Shown in pieces: positions 18,308-27,581 of a stretch of 64,000 nt of DNA. Origin of the DNA: Streptomonospora nanhaiensis (GTDB lineage: Bacteria; Actinomycetota; Actinomycetes; Streptosporangiales; Streptosporangiaceae); contig NZ_CP113264.1 in NCBI RefSeq assembly GCF_026642255.1, positions 2,728,001 through 2,792,000 on the forward strand, written 5' to 3'. Under the pieces are notes generated by a model, which saw only the letters and a program-made list of their open reading frames with translations, had not been told where the DNA came from and did no database searches. The stretch's first letter is position 1. Every line of letters starts with the position of its first letter. A program made the translations under genes and the position numbers.

Positions 18308-19496
18308 ACCCGGCGGGCAGCCCGGTGCCACGGAGCACCTGGAACGCCTGATCACCTACTCCGAGACCCTGCACGCCCACCCGGAGACCGCCTGGGAGGA
18401 GCACCGCGCGGCACGGTGGACGGCGGAGCTGCTCGAGGAGTTCGGTTTCGACGTCGAGACCGCCTACCTCGGCTTCCCCACCGCGGTGCACGCCGCCTAC
18501 GGGACCGGCCGGCGCCGGGTCGGCTTCGTCGTCGAGTACGACGCGCTGCCGGGCCTGGGCCACGCCTGCGGCCACAACCTCATCGCCGCGATGTCGGCGG
18601 GCGCCGCGATCGCGCTCCGGGCGTGGGCGGACCCGCTCGACCTGCGCATCGACGTGATCGCCGCCCCGGCCGAGGAGGGCGGCGGGGGCAAGATCGAACT
18701 GCTCGACGCCGGAGCCTTCCGGGATCTGGACCTGGCGCTGATGGCCCACCCGGGCCCGGTCGACGCCCCGCGGGCCGAGCCCTACGCCGTCGCCCACGAC
18801 CACGTCCGCTTCACCGGCCGGTCCGCCCACGCGGCCGCCTACCCGCACGAGGGCCGCAACGCCAACGACGCCTTCGTGATCGCCCAGGTGGCCCTCGGCC
18901 TGCTGCGCCAGCAGCTCCCGCCGGGCACCCGCGTCCACGGGATCCAGACGGTGGGCGGCCAGGCGCCCAACGCCATCCCCGGGACCACCGAGGGCCGCTG
19001 GTACACCAGGGCCGAGAGCCTGGCCCAGCTGGAGCCGCTGCGCCGCCGGGTGGAGCAGTGCTTCGAGGCGGGAGCGCTGGCCACGGACACCGCGCTGGAG
19101 TTCACACCGGAGTCCCGGCCCTACTCCGAGTTCCGCACGGACGAGCGCGCCCTGGAGATCTACACGCGTCACGCCCTCGCGATCGGGCGCAGGCTCGACG
19201 CGCCCGTGGAACACCGGACGATGAACCGCGCCTCGACCGACATGGGCAACGTCTCCCAGCACGTGCCCGCCATCCACCCCTACATCGGACTGGACTGCTT
19301 CCCGGTGAGCAACCACCAGCCGGAGTTCGCCGCCGTCTGCGTGGGGGAGGCGGCCAACCGGGTCATCGGGGACGGCGCCACGCTGCTCGCGCGTACGGCG
19401 CACGAGTACTTCGCGCGGGAACCCGGCCCCGCCGACGCCGACCCGGCGGGGAGCACGCCCGTCGCCCGGCGACGGTCGGGAGGAGGGCCGGCATGA
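18297..19496 (+). CDS. M20-family amidohydrolase/peptidase (AbgB-like)
   Basis: A 399-residue M20 metallohydrolase. The metal-binding sequence GLGHACGHN is at 86-94 and the catalytic EE pair at 126-127 (APAEEGGGGK). A dimerisation domain follows, and a late His lies in MGNVSQHVPAIHPYIG. This organisation, with CGHN near residue 90, matches amidohydrolases that cleave N-acyl or p-aminobenzoyl amino acids rather than exopeptidases. With an aspartase encoded immediately downstream (4-bp overlap), cleavage of an N-acyl- or N-substituted aspartate is an attractive but unproven inference. Confidence 0.9.
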   Translation: MTVEPGGQPGATEHLERLITYSETLHAHPETAWEEHRAARWTAELLEEFGFDVETAYLGFPTAVHAAYGTGRRRVGFVVEYDALPGLGHACGHNLIAAMSAGAAIALRAWADPLDLRIDVIAAPAEEGGGGKIELLDAGAFRDLDLALMAHPGPVDAPRAEPYAVAHDHVRFTGRSAHAAAYPHEGRNANDAFVIAQVALGLLRQQLPPGTRVHGIQTVGGQAPNAIPGTTEGRWYTRAESLAQLEPLRRRVEQCFEAGALATDTALEFTPESRPYSEFRTDERALEIYTRHALAIGRRLDAPVEHRTMNRASTDMGNVSQHVPAIHPYIGLDCFPVSNHQPEFAAVCVGEAANRVIGDGATLLARTAHEYFAREPGPADADPAGSTPVARRRSGGGPA

Positions 19497-20911
19497 GCGC
19501 GGACGTCCCCGTGGAGAGGACGGAGGCCGACTCGCTCGGCGAGGTGTCGGTCCCGGCGGACGCGCTCTGGGGGATCAACACCGCACGCGCCAGGGCGAAC
19601 TTCCCCGTCACCGGCCGCCCCTGGGGCGAACTGCGCGACCTCGTCTGGGCCTACGGGGCGGTCAAGCTCGCCGCCTGCCGCGCCAATGCCCGGCAGGGGC
19701 TGCTGGACCCCGCCCAGGAGCAGGCGATCGCCGCGGCCTGCCACGAGCTCATGCGGGGCGACCTCGACGGGGAGCTCCTCGTCGACCGGGTCCAGGGCGG
19801 GGCGGGGACCAGCACCAACATGAACGTGAACGAGGTGGTGGCCAACCGGGCACTGCAGATCCTCGGCCTCGTGCCGGGGACCCGCGCGGTGATCGACCCG
19901 CTCGATCACGTCAACCGCAGCCAGAGCACCAACGACACCTATCCCACTGCGGTCAGGATCGCGGTCCACCGCGGCATCGAGCGGCTCGTGCCCGCGCTCC
20001 TCCGGCTCGCCGCCGAGTTCGAGGCACGTTCGGCGGACTTCCGCGGCATCGTCAAGATCGGTCGCACACAGCTGCAGGACGCCGTGCCGATGACCCTGGG
20101 GCAGGAGTTCGCCGCCTTCGCGGAGACGATCCGGGAGGACGCAGCCCGACTGGAGGAGTTCCTGCCCCACCTGCGTGAGGTCAACCTCGGCGCCACGGCG
20201 ATCGGGACCGGCATCACCGCCCCCGTCGGATACCGGCGGAGCGTGGTGGCCGAGCTCAGCGAGATCACGGGGTATCCGCTGACCTCGGCGAACAACCTGA
20301 TCGAGGCGACCTCCGACACCGGTGTGTTCGTCTCGGCCTCCGGGCTCCTGAAACGCTGCGCGCTGAAGCTGTCGAAGATCTGCAACGATCTCAGGCTCCT
20401 CGCCTCCGGTCCGCAGGCAGGGCTGCGGGAGATCGTGCTCCCGGCCGTGCAGGCGGGATCGTCGATCATGCCGGGAAAGGTCAACCCGGTCATCCCGGAG
20501 ACCGTGAACCAGGTGGCGTTCCTCGTCGTGGGGGCGGACACGACCGTGACCATGGCGGCCGAGGCCGGGCAGCTGCAGCTCAACGCCTTCGGGCCGGTCA
20601 TCGCCTCCTCCCTCCTGGACTCGGCGGACCTCCTGACGAACGCCGCCGACCTGCTCACCGGGCGCTGCGTGAGCGGTATCCGCGCCGACGGCGAGGCCGT
20701 CACCGCGCGGACCAGGGGAAGCCTCGCCGTCGCGACCGGACTGGTGCCGCTCCTCGGGTACGCGCCCACGGCGGCTCTCGTGAAGGAGGCGCTGAACGGG
20801 CCCCGCGCACTGGCCGAACTGGTCCTGGAACGGGGCCTGCTCGACGAGGAGCAGCTCGATGCCGTGCTCGCGCCGGAGAAGCTGACCGGTGAGGGCTCCG
20901 TCGTCCTCTAG
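19493..20911 (+). CDS. aspA: Aspartate ammonia-lyase (fumarase/aspartase superfamily)
   Basis: A 472-residue class II fumarase/aspartase-family lyase. The signature loop GSSIMPGKVNPVIPE (about 320-334) holds the catalytic Ser. QGGAGTSTNMNVNEVVANRA and NRSQSTNDTYPTAVRIA supply the other two conserved regions. These residues and length fit AspA (aspartate to fumarate plus ammonia) better than argininosuccinate lyase. Start ATG at 19493 overlaps the M20 stop. It ends the operon and would feed the product into the TCA cycle. A related beta-substituted aspartate or N-substituted lyase substrate remains possible. Confidence 0.9.
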   Translation: MSADVPVERTEADSLGEVSVPADALWGINTARARANFPVTGRPWGELRDLVWAYGAVKLAACRANARQGLLDPAQEQAIAAACHELMRGDLDGELLVDRVQGGAGTSTNMNVNEVVANRALQILGLVPGTRAVIDPLDHVNRSQSTNDTYPTAVRIAVHRGIERLVPALLRLAAEFEARSADFRGIVKIGRTQLQDAVPMTLGQEFAAFAETIREDAARLEEFLPHLREVNLGATAIGTGITAPVGYRRSVVAELSEITGYPLTSANNLIEATSDTGVFVSASGLLKRCALKLSKICNDLRLLASGPQAGLREIVLPAVQAGSSIMPGKVNPVIPETVNQVAFLVVGADTTVTMAAEAGQLQLNAFGPVIASSLLDSADLLTNAADLLTGRCVSGIRADGEAVTARTRGSLAVATGLVPLLGYAPTAALVKEALNGPRALAELVLERGLLDEEQLDAVLAPEKLTGEGSVVL

Positions 20912-21160
20912 CCACCCGCACGGCCGTGCCCGCGGTCGCGCCTCAGGGGCGGCTCCGACGGTTCCGGCGCCGAAGCAGCCCCGTTCCACGGTCCTGGGCC
21001 GCGGTCTCGGCAGGGTCCTGCCCGGCCCGGTCGGGGCCTCCATGGAAGGCTATTGCGGTCCGTCCGACCGGGGTGGGGAGATACCCCCTGCCCCGGGCGG
21101 ACGGAGCGGGCCGGCGGCCGCGGGCCCGTGGCGGCCCTGCGGCGTGCCGGCCCGGGACGG

Positions 21161-22522
21161 TCAGCCGTGGGCCCCGGCCTTCGGCCTGTCGGGGGAACCG
21201 GGGGCGTCGCCGCCCTCGGCGATGCCGCTCAGCACCTCGGAGGCGGCGAGCTCGTCGCGCGCGGCGAGCCGGTCGAAGCCGGTGACCGGGGGGTAGACGT
21301 AGCGGCCCAGGGTCGCGATGAGGATCGCACCGAGGACGAGGATGCCCATCAGGACGGGGATGACGGGGTCGTAGGAGCCCAGCAGGTCGTAGCCCAGCCC
21401 GAGGAGGAGCGGCCCGAAGGCGGTGCCCAGGAGGAACGCGGCCTGGACCACGCCCAGGATCCGGCCGAAGTAGCGCGTGCCCAGGTAGCGGCTGATGAGC
21501 AGGGCGAGCAGATCGCCCTCGATGCCGAAGGCGACGCCGATGAAGGCGACCGCGACGGCGGCGCTGCCGAACGGCGGGTACAGGAAGAACATGCCCGCGA
21601 TGGGGGCGATCATCACGATCGGGCCGATGATGGTTCCGGGCACGCGGTCGACGATGAAGCCGCCGGCCACGCGTCCCACCAGCGAGGCGAGGCCGAAGAC
21701 GACCAGCAGGGTGGCCGCCTGCTCGGCGCTCAGCCCGCGGTCGGTCATCATCGGCACGAGGTGGACCTGGAGGCCGTAGACGACGACCCCGACCAGGCCC
21801 AGCCCGACCGCGATGCCCCAGAACTGCCGGGTGCGGAACGCCTCGCGGACCGTCAGGCCGGGGAGCTGGAGACTGACGTCGCGGCCCTCCACCTGTGTCT
21901 CCTGGACGAGCCGTCCGCGGACGTGCCGTTCCGCGCGGGCCCGCACGAACAGGGTGACCATCGTGACCGACACCAGGACCGAGATCAGCGCCATCACGCC
22001 GTACGTCATCCGCCATCCGACGTTCTCGATGAGCGTTCCGGCCAGCAGCGGGGCCAGGGCCGAGCCCAGCCCGATGATGCCCGTCACCACGCCGACGGCG
22101 AGGGCGCGGTTGTTGTCGAACCAGCTCACCACCGCCCTGGTGGCGGGTACCGCCGTTCCGGCCCCGAAGAACCCCACGAAGAAGCACGGGACGAAGTAGA
22201 CCCACTCGACCGGCGGCACCAGCCCGACCAGCGCCATCGAGGCCGCGAACAGCACGAACCCCGGCACGAGGATGTAGCGCGCGGCGAAGCGGTCCACGAG
22301 CTGCGCGACGATGATCAGGCCGATCGCCATTCCGACCGCCGCGACCGAGAACGCCCCGGTCACGGTCGTGCGGCTGAAGCCGGTCTCCTCGACGATCGGC
22401 AGCACGAACAGGCCGATGGTGGCCAGGTACATCTGGGGGCCGACGGCGTTGGAGGTGCCACCGCCGATCACCACCCACCAGGGGCTTCTCGGTCTCGTTG
22501 CGCGGGGGGTGACAGTGCTCAT
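21161..22522 (-). CDS. OFA-type MFS transporter
   Basis: A 453-residue, 12-helix MFS protein. The N-terminal WWVVIGGGTSNAVGPQMYLA and LSAEQAATLLVVFGLASLVGR resemble the oxalate/formate antiporter (OFA) and monocarboxylate-transporter branch. The segment between helices 6 and 7 is hydrophilic (about 205-240). The start is ATG 22522 (MSTVTPRATRPRSPWW); longer frames are Arg-rich junk. It converges on aspA and shares orientation with the SDR gene 40 bp upstream, so the pair may form an operon. The substrate is probably a monocarboxylate. Confidence 0.87.
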   Translation of the reverse strand: MSTVTPRATRPRSPWWVVIGGGTSNAVGPQMYLATIGLFVLPIVEETGFSRTTVTGAFSVAAVGMAIGLIIVAQLVDRFAARYILVPGFVLFAASMALVGLVPPVEWVYFVPCFFVGFFGAGTAVPATRAVVSWFDNNRALAVGVVTGIIGLGSALAPLLAGTLIENVGWRMTYGVMALISVLVSVTMVTLFVRARAERHVRGRLVQETQVEGRDVSLQLPGLTVREAFRTRQFWGIAVGLGLVGVVVYGLQVHLVPMMTDRGLSAEQAATLLVVFGLASLVGRVAGGFIVDRVPGTIIGPIVMIAPIAGMFFLYPPFGSAAVAVAFIGVAFGIEGDLLALLISRYLGTRYFGRILGVVQAAFLLGTAFGPLLLGLGYDLLGSYDPVIPVLMGILVLGAILIATLGRYVYPPVTGFDRLAARDELAASEVLSGIAEGGDAPGSPDRPKAGAHG

Positions 22523-22562
22523 GCGGACTCCGTAGGTAGTGGGGCGGTCGTGCGAACGGCGG

Positions 22563-23507
22563 TCAGGCGGCGAGGAAGGAGACCTCGGCCAGTTCCTCGG
22601 AGACCTGCCAGACGCGCGCCGCCTCCTCCGCGCTGCGCAGCGTCGGGTACAGCCGCTGTTCGGAGGGCGGGCCGCCGAGCCTTCCGAAGCCGCTGGGGCT
22701 GTAGAGCGCACCCGGCTTGGAACCGGGGTCGGTCGCGGCCATCAGCGCGGGCAGCTTCGCCGACTCGAGGGTGCCCAGCAGGATCCCGCGGGCCGACAGG
22801 GCCCGGATCCGGCGGATGTGCGGGGTGTCCTCGTCGCGGCCGAGCTCGGGGCGGGCGGCCAGGAGGCTCGTGGGGGCCACCCCGGGGTGGGAGAGGTTGC
22901 TGGTGATGCCCCACCCGTGAGCCTTGCTGCGGCGGTCCAGTTCGAGGCCGAACAGACCGAACGCGATCTTGGACTGGCTGTACGCGCGCATCCCGTCGTA
23001 GGAGCGGTCCCAGTTGATGTCCTCCCAGTTGATGGAGCCGCGGCGCGCGGCGACACTGATCTGCGAGGTCACCCGTGCCCGGCCGGCGCGCAGCAGCGGC
23101 AGGAGCCGGCAGACCAGGGCGAAGTGGCCGAGGTAGTTGGTGCCGAACTGCAGCTCGAACCCGTCGACCGTGGTCTGGTGGTTCGGGGGCCGCATCACGC
23201 CGGCGTTGTTGATGAGGATGTGGATCGGGCGGCCCTCCTCACGGAGCGTGTCGCCCAGGGCGGCGACCGAGGCCAGTGAGGAGAGGTCGAGGCCGCGGGT
23301 CGACACCCGCGCGCCCGGGTGGTTGCGGCGGATCTTCTCGACCGCCTTCTTCCCCTTGGCGGGGTTGCGGACGGGCAGGAGGACCTCCGCGCCGGCCGCG
23401 GCCAGCCACTCGGCCATTCCCAGGCCCATGCCGTCGCTCGCGCCGGTCACGACCGCCAGTTTCCCGGTCAGGTCGGGCACGGTGATGTCGATGGTTCGAC
23501 GTGGCAT
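22563..23507 (-). CDS. SDR-family oxidoreductase (retinol-dehydrogenase-like)
   Basis: A 314-residue SDR. The cofactor motif is [12 protein letters not shown] (about 17-28), NNAGVM is conserved, and the catalytic YSQSK lies in [30 protein letters not shown] after beta-2 has Arg, favouring NADP(H). Length and the LDLSSLASV segment resemble the RDH/WW-domain-oxidoreductase-like group often seen in actinomycetes. It is divergent from an MmyB-type XRE regulator, a recurring pairing in which the regulator controls the SDR. The ATG at 23507 follows GGAGCAG. Confidence 0.9.
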   Translation of the reverse strand: MPRRTIDITVPDLTGKLAVVTGASDGMGLGMAEWLAAAGAEVLLPVRNPAKGKKAVEKIRRNHPGARVSTRGLDLSSLASVAALGDTLREEGRPIHILINNAGVMRPPNHQTTVDGFELQFGTNYLGHFALVCRLLPLLRAGRARVTSQISVAARRGSINWEDINWDRSYDGMRAYSQSKIAFGLFGLELDRRSKAHGWGITSNLSHPGVAPTSLLAARPELGRDEDTPHIRRIRALSARGILLGTLESAKLPALMAATDPGSKPGALYSPSGFGRLGGPPSEQRLYPTLRSAEEAARVWQVSEELAEVSFLAA

Positions 23508-23833
23508 TGCTCTGCTCCTCGGATAGTCGATCCCTCACGCCGGTCGGGGGCGTGGGAGGCGTCCGGTGTTCCCCTCCGCCGGGGGCAGGGGCGGGTAGGG
23601 GTCACCGGACCGCGCAGGCCCGGCACGGGAGGGACCGGTCACCGACCCGCCCCGCTTCCGTTCCCGGTGCGCAAGAGCGATCCTCGGTCCTCGGCGGGGG
23701 AGTAACCACGGCCTCCCGATCCCAGGCTCGCGGGTCCACCCCTCGGGCCGGCGGCCGGAAGGGGGGATCGGCGGTCCGTGGCTACACTCGCGCGCGGACG
23801 GTAGACACAGAGCATGACCTTGGAAGGAATGCT
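23508..23833. other. Divergent control region between SDR and XRE genes
   Basis: 326 bp with no supported gene. It must hold both promoters; I could not identify a convincing operator palindrome. Confidence 0.45.
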
Positions 23834-24673
23834 GTGATCGATCGCACCGGGCTGGCGGAGTTCCTCCGCAACCGCAGGGGGGCGCTGCAACCCGAGGACG
23901 TCGGGCTCCCGCGCGGGCAGCGCCGCAGGACCATGGGCCTGCGACGCGAGGAGGTCGCGTCGCTGTGCCACATGTCGACCGACTACTACTCCCGGCTGGA
24001 ACGGGAGCGCGGGCCGCAGCCCTCGCTCCAGATGCTCGCCTCGATCGCCCAGGGGCTGCACCTGTCGCTGGAGGAGAGGGACCACCTGTTCCGCCTCGCC
24101 GGACACAACCCGCCCGCACGCGGCGGGGTCGGAGACCACGTCGGCCCCGGCCTGCTGCGGATCCTCGACCGCCTGGACGACACCCCCGCGGAGATCGTCA
24201 CCGAACTCGGCGAGACCCTCAGGCAGACCCCGATGGGCGTCGCCCTCACCGGCGACACGACCGGGTACACCGGGCCCGCGCGCAGCGCCGGGTACCGGTG
24301 GTTCACCGACCCCTCCGTGCGGGACTTCTACGCCCCCGAGGAGCATGCGTTCCTCACCCGCATGTACGCCTCGGGCCTGCGCCAGATCCTCACCCTGCGG
24401 GGACCCGACTCACGGGCCGCGCACCTGGCCGAGCTGCTCCTCGACCGGAGCGAGGAGTTCCGACGGGTGTGGGGCGACCACGAGATCGGTGTGCGCCCCC
24501 ACGACGTCAAGCACTTCGTCCACCCCGAGGTGGGCCCCCTGACGCTGAACTGCCAGAGGCTGCTCGACCCGGGCCAGGCCCACTCGCTGCTCGTCTACAC
24601 CGCCGACCCCGGGAGCGAGAGCCACGAGAAGCTGCGCCTGCTCTCCGTCATCGGAGCCCAGGCGCTCCACTGA
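23834..24673 (+). CDS. XRE regulator with MmyB-type ligand-binding domain
   Basis: A 279-residue regulator starting at GTG 23834 after GGAAGGA. An N-terminal XRE HTH (LRREEVASLCHMSTDYYSRL, about 35-55) leads to the MmyB-like PAS-related domain. That domain is marked by GYRWFTDPSVRDFYAPEEH and ending LLVYTADPGSESHEKLRLL. MmyB of the methylenomycin cluster activates transcription, and many paralogues sit divergent to an SDR, as here. It probably senses a fatty-acid-like or redox-related small molecule; the ligand is unknown. Confidence 0.92.
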   Translation: MIDRTGLAEFLRNRRGALQPEDVGLPRGQRRRTMGLRREEVASLCHMSTDYYSRLERERGPQPSLQMLASIAQGLHLSLEERDHLFRLAGHNPPARGGVGDHVGPGLLRILDRLDDTPAEIVTELGETLRQTPMGVALTGDTTGYTGPARSAGYRWFTDPSVRDFYAPEEHAFLTRMYASGLRQILTLRGPDSRAAHLAELLLDRSEEFRRVWGDHEIGVRPHDVKHFVHPEVGPLTLNCQRLLDPGQAHSLLVYTADPGSESHEKLRLLSVIGAQALH

Positions 24674-24911
24674 GGCCCCGACGGGCTCCGTCTCCGGCCG
24701 CTGCCGGGGTTCGGGCACCCGGCCCGGGAGGCCTCCGGTCACCGGTGGACGCCCACCCCGTCGGCGCGGTCGGGATCGTGCTCGCGGCGCACTCCCACGA
24801 CCGGTCCGCCCAGGGGCTGAGCCTCGAAGGCGTGCTCACACGCGCCCCCGTCGTGGTGGTGGCGCTGGGATCAAGGTGTTCGCCGCCGAAGGTAAATAAA
24901 CACGCCAACAA

Positions 24912-24924
24912 CGCCAGTTTGGCG
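24912..24924. promoter_or_regulatory. Candidate operator of the toxin-antitoxin pair
   Basis: CGCCA-gtt-TGGCG is a perfect 13-bp palindrome 25 bp before the antitoxin start. An AT-rich TAAATA (24893-24898) just upstream could be a -10. Autorepression by the Phd-type antitoxin is the usual mode for this family. Confidence 0.5.
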
Positions 24925-24948
24925 CTCATATGGGGGATGATCGTGGAC

Positions 24949-25257
24949 ATGAGAACCGACACCGAACAGGTGGAGCTGTCCGTCACCGAGGCCCGCGACC
25001 ACTTCTCCGAACGCGTGAACCGGGCCGTCTACGGCGGGGAGGTCACCTTCGTCACCCGCGGACGCAACCACCACAGGGCTGCCGCGATCGTCCCGGCCGA
25101 CCTGGTCGACCACTACGAGGAGCTCTTGGACGAGCGGGACGCCCGGATCGCCGCCGAGCGCCTGGCCGACATCGAGGCAGGGCGCTCCAAGGTGGTACCG
25201 CTCGATGAGGCGATGAGCCGACTCGGACTGACCGAGGAAGACCTGGACGGCCCGTGA
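24949..25257 (+). CDS. Phd/YefM-family antitoxin
   Basis: A 102-residue antitoxin. The N-terminal VELSVTEARDHFSERVNRAV is the Phd/YefM DNA-binding fold, followed by GGEVTFVTRGRNHHRAAAIV. The C-terminal half is charged and helical (EELLDERDARIAAERLADIE) and would wrap the toxin. GTG at 24943 and ATG at 24937 are alternative starts; GGGGGA at 24932-24937 suits the two downstream ones. Its stop overlaps the toxin start (GTGA), the standard coupling that keeps antitoxin ahead of toxin. Confidence 0.88.
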   Translation: MRTDTEQVELSVTEARDHFSERVNRAVYGGEVTFVTRGRNHHRAAAIVPADLVDHYEELLDERDARIAAERLADIEAGRSKVVPLDEAMSRLGLTEEDLDGP

Positions 25258-25526
25258 ACCACCATTCCTACGAAGTGGCCTTCGAGGACCAGGCGCTCAA
25301 GCAGCTCGCCAAGCTCGACAAGCCGGTCCGGATGCGGATATTCCGCACGGTGCGGGAGCTGGCGGTGGACCCGCGCCCGGCGGGGAGCATCCCGCTGAAG
25401 GGGGACACCGATGCCTGGCGGGTCCGGGTGGGTGACTACCGGGTGGTGTACACGGTCCACGACGGTCGGCTCCTGGTTCTCGTGCTGAGCGTGGCGCACC
25501 GCCGCGAGGTCTACCGGGACCTGTGA
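25254..25526 (+). CDS. RelE/ParE-superfamily toxin
   Basis: A 90-residue toxin of the RelE/ParE fold, likely a ribosome-dependent mRNA interferase. YEVAFEDQALKQLAKLDKPV forms the N-terminal helices, PLKGDTDAWRVRVGDYRVVY the core beta-sheet with conserved basic residues, and VLSVAHRREVYRDL the end. The Arg pair in WRVRVGDYR and the terminal RREVYRDL match RelE rather than ParE. The GTG start lies inside the antitoxin stop. No IS or phage gene is adjacent, so a chromosomal stress or stabilisation role is assumed. Confidence 0.9.
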   Translation: MNHHSYEVAFEDQALKQLAKLDKPVRMRIFRTVRELAVDPRPAGSIPLKGDTDAWRVRVGDYRVVYTVHDGRLLVLVLSVAHRREVYRDL

Positions 25527-26173
25527 CCCCGCATTCAGTAGCTCCGTGATGCCGCACCGGAGAGGGCTGGTGCGGAGTTTCGGCGTGTCCGGGGTGGCCG
25601 AATTGAAGCGTCGCCCCGTCGGCAGGTGGTCCAGCAGTACTTCGTCAACTCGTGTCGGGCGGGTGCTGCTGAGCGAGGCGACGCCTACAGGTGGAACACA
25701 CGCCTGTCCAGCACAGCAGCACCTCTTGCAGCGCGTCCGGACCTGGTACAGACGTCAGACCAACGTCGACCTTCTCGGGTCCCACCTCCGAGAGGTGGGA
25801 AACGCCTGCCCCACGCTGACCAGCGTGACTTCTTCTGGCGGTCTTGGCCCGGGTCGGACTCTTCGCCCTGGCCGCCGGCGAACCCGTCCGGGCTCGCCCC
25901 CGGACGCTCGGGGGGCCGAGGACCGAACCCTGGCGATCGACACCTCCGAAGCGGTGGTGGTGCGTCGGCACGCTGACCACGACCCCGCCCACATCCTGCG
26001 CACCGACGCCGCCGGGGACGTCGTCCGGAGCACGCGGATCGAGCGGGACCCGGACCTGTGGTGGGACATGGTGGGGGAGCCCGTCCTGCCGGAGGCGCTG
26101 ATCGTGGGCCACACCGCCTACGACGCCGCCGACCGCCGGATGCGTTCGCTGACGGTTCGGGGCTGTCCGGCGC
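25527..26173. other. Gene-poor stretch with a small hairpin
   Basis: About 650 bp after the toxin. The only clear structure is an 8-bp perfect stem with a three-base loop, CCCACCTC-CGA-GAGGTGGG (25781-25799). The first 350 bp have weak third-position bias and no gene. The last 230 bp look coding (see next entry). Confidence 0.4.
25930..26172 (+). pseudogene. Possible remnant of an unknown gene
   Basis: One frame keeps strong G/C third positions for about 75 codons (IDTSEAVVVRRHADHDPAHI, then RIERDPDLWWDMVGEP and LIVGHTAYDAADRRM). It has no ribosome site or plausible start and loses coding character on both sides. I recognise no family. It may be the tail of a deleted gene. Confidence 0.25.
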
Positions 26174-26230
26174 CGGGGCCCGGAACGGCCGGGCCCCGAC
26201 GGTGCGGTCTGCCCTCCCGGTACCGGGAGG
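26174..26230. terminator. Tandem terminator hairpins after folE
   Basis: A 10-bp stem (26174-26183 with 26189-26198, loop AACGG) is followed by an 18-bp perfect palindrome (26213-26230). Both lie just past the folE stop on the minus strand. Confidence 0.65.
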
Positions 26231-26245
26231 ATCGGGCGGGGGCGG

Positions 26246-26824
26246 TCAGTTCCCGGGGAAGGCGATCTTGATCAACTCCTCCCGGGGCGGTCCGTACTCG
26301 CGGAAGACCCCCTCGAACACCGAGCAGGTCATGAGCGCGGGGGTGCGGATGCCCCGCATGGTCATGCACAGGTGCTCGCCGCGGCCGATGACGGCGACGT
26401 CGTCCGTCTCCGTCACCTTGGCGATGTCCTCGGCGATGTCGCGTACCAGGCGTTCCTGGACCTGGAGGCGGTGCGCGTGGCGGTGGGCGATCCGGGCGAA
26501 CTTGGACAGCCCGAGCACGTGGTCCGCGGGCTTGTACGCGATGGTCAGGACGCACGAGAACGGCAGGAGGTGGTGTTCGCACAGCGACCACACGGTGATG
26601 TCCGAGATCATGACGATCTGCCCGTCGGTGCGCAGCGGGAAGTGCGTCTCGACCCGGCCGGCCTGGTAGTTGCTGAACTCCCGCCACCACCGGGCGAACC
26701 GCCGCGGGGTGTCCTCCAGTCCGCTCCGGTCGGGGTCCTCGCCGATCTCGACGAGGAGTTGCCGTGCCACGCTCTCCAGCGGATCGCGCACGGTGGACTC
26801 CTGAGGAAGGTCTGCCAGCGTCAT
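26246..26824 (-). CDS. folE: GTP cyclohydrolase I
   Basis: A 192-residue GTP cyclohydrolase I, converting GTP to 7,8-dihydroneopterin triphosphate, the first step of both folate and 7-deazaguanine synthesis. Zinc ligands are C82 and a His of SLCEHHLLPF, and C153 in HLCMTMRGI. The catalytic His lies in IAHRHAHRLQVQERL. Its ATG overlaps the queE stop (ATGA). This copy is in a preQ0 cluster and is probably the dedicated, non-folate enzyme, as in toyocamycin-type clusters. All expected active-site residues are present. Confidence 0.93.
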   Translation of the reverse strand: MTLADLPQESTVRDPLESVARQLLVEIGEDPDRSGLEDTPRRFARWWREFSNYQAGRVETHFPLRTDGQIVMISDITVWSLCEHHLLPFSCVLTIAYKPADHVLGLSKFARIAHRHAHRLQVQERLVRDIAEDIAKVTETDDVAVIGRGEHLCMTMRGIRTPALMTCSVFEGVFREYGPPREELIKIAFPGN

Positions 26825-27581
26825 ACGCCTCTCCGATCGCCCCACAACGTGATGTGCAGTCTGGTGGTCAGGTTCCAACCGCGTGCCAGGACGGGGTCCC
26901 GGATCTGGGCGAGGGACCGGTCCAGGGCGTCCTGGGTCCGTCCCTCGGGCATCACCCAGACCGAGCCGATGCCGTACCGCTCGACGACCGCCCCGACCTC
27001 GGCGAGGTCGGCCTCGGTGCGGCACACGAACTTGAACGCGGTCCCCGGTACCGCGGCCAGGGCCTCCAGGGCCCGTCCGACGATGCGCTTGCGCAGCGGG
27101 TCCCCCGAGTGGGCCAGCTTCGGCGACACGTTGAACCGCGCCAGCTCCGCGAGCCGGGCGTCCGGGGCGATCGTCCCGTTGGTCTCGATCTCGACGTCGT
27201 GCCCCGAGTCGTGCAGGTCCCGCACCAGCGGGTAGAGCCTGGTCTGCTGGTTCAGCGGTTCGCCGCCGGAGACGACGATCAGCGGAACCCCGTAGGCGAC
27301 CAGGCGGTCGCGGACCTGCGTGTAGGGGATCTTCTTCAGTTCCTTCTTGGGGTCGTAGGCGATTCCTGTATCGCCCTTCCCGGTCCAGTCCCAGGTGTAG
27401 GGAGTGTCGCACCAGCTGCAGGACAGGTTGCACCCGCCCAGCCTGACGAAGGCGCAACGACGTCCCAGTGAAGGCCCTTCCCCCTGGAGGGTCTAGTGGG
27501 GCCGAAGATCTCGTTCACCACGAGATTCGGCGTGTCCATGGCCTCACCCCCTTCCGTGTTCGAGCGAGAAGCCGTGCTCAT
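26821..27581 (-). pseudogene. queE: 7-carboxy-7-deazaguanine synthase, frameshifted
   Basis: A radical-SAM enzyme of the preQ0 pathway, broken near its N-terminus. The upstream frame (ATG 27581 or 27539) reads LVVNEIFGPT. The downstream frame resumes LQGEGPSLGRRCAFVRLGG and carries the CNLSCSWC cluster, SGGEPLNQQ and a normal C-terminus. Compared with the family motif GPT-L/V-QGEG, about five extra bases including CTAG lie at 27491-27496, giving a net frame change and a TAG just before the good frame. No ATG/GTG precedes the CxxxCxxC in that frame, so a functional product would need recoding. A sequencing error is possible. Confidence 0.8.

Noticed and set aside
25781-25799. Possible small RNA or terminator hairpin
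   Set aside because: A single short stem with no promoter, T-tract or adjacent gene end; noted only within the gene-poor stretch.
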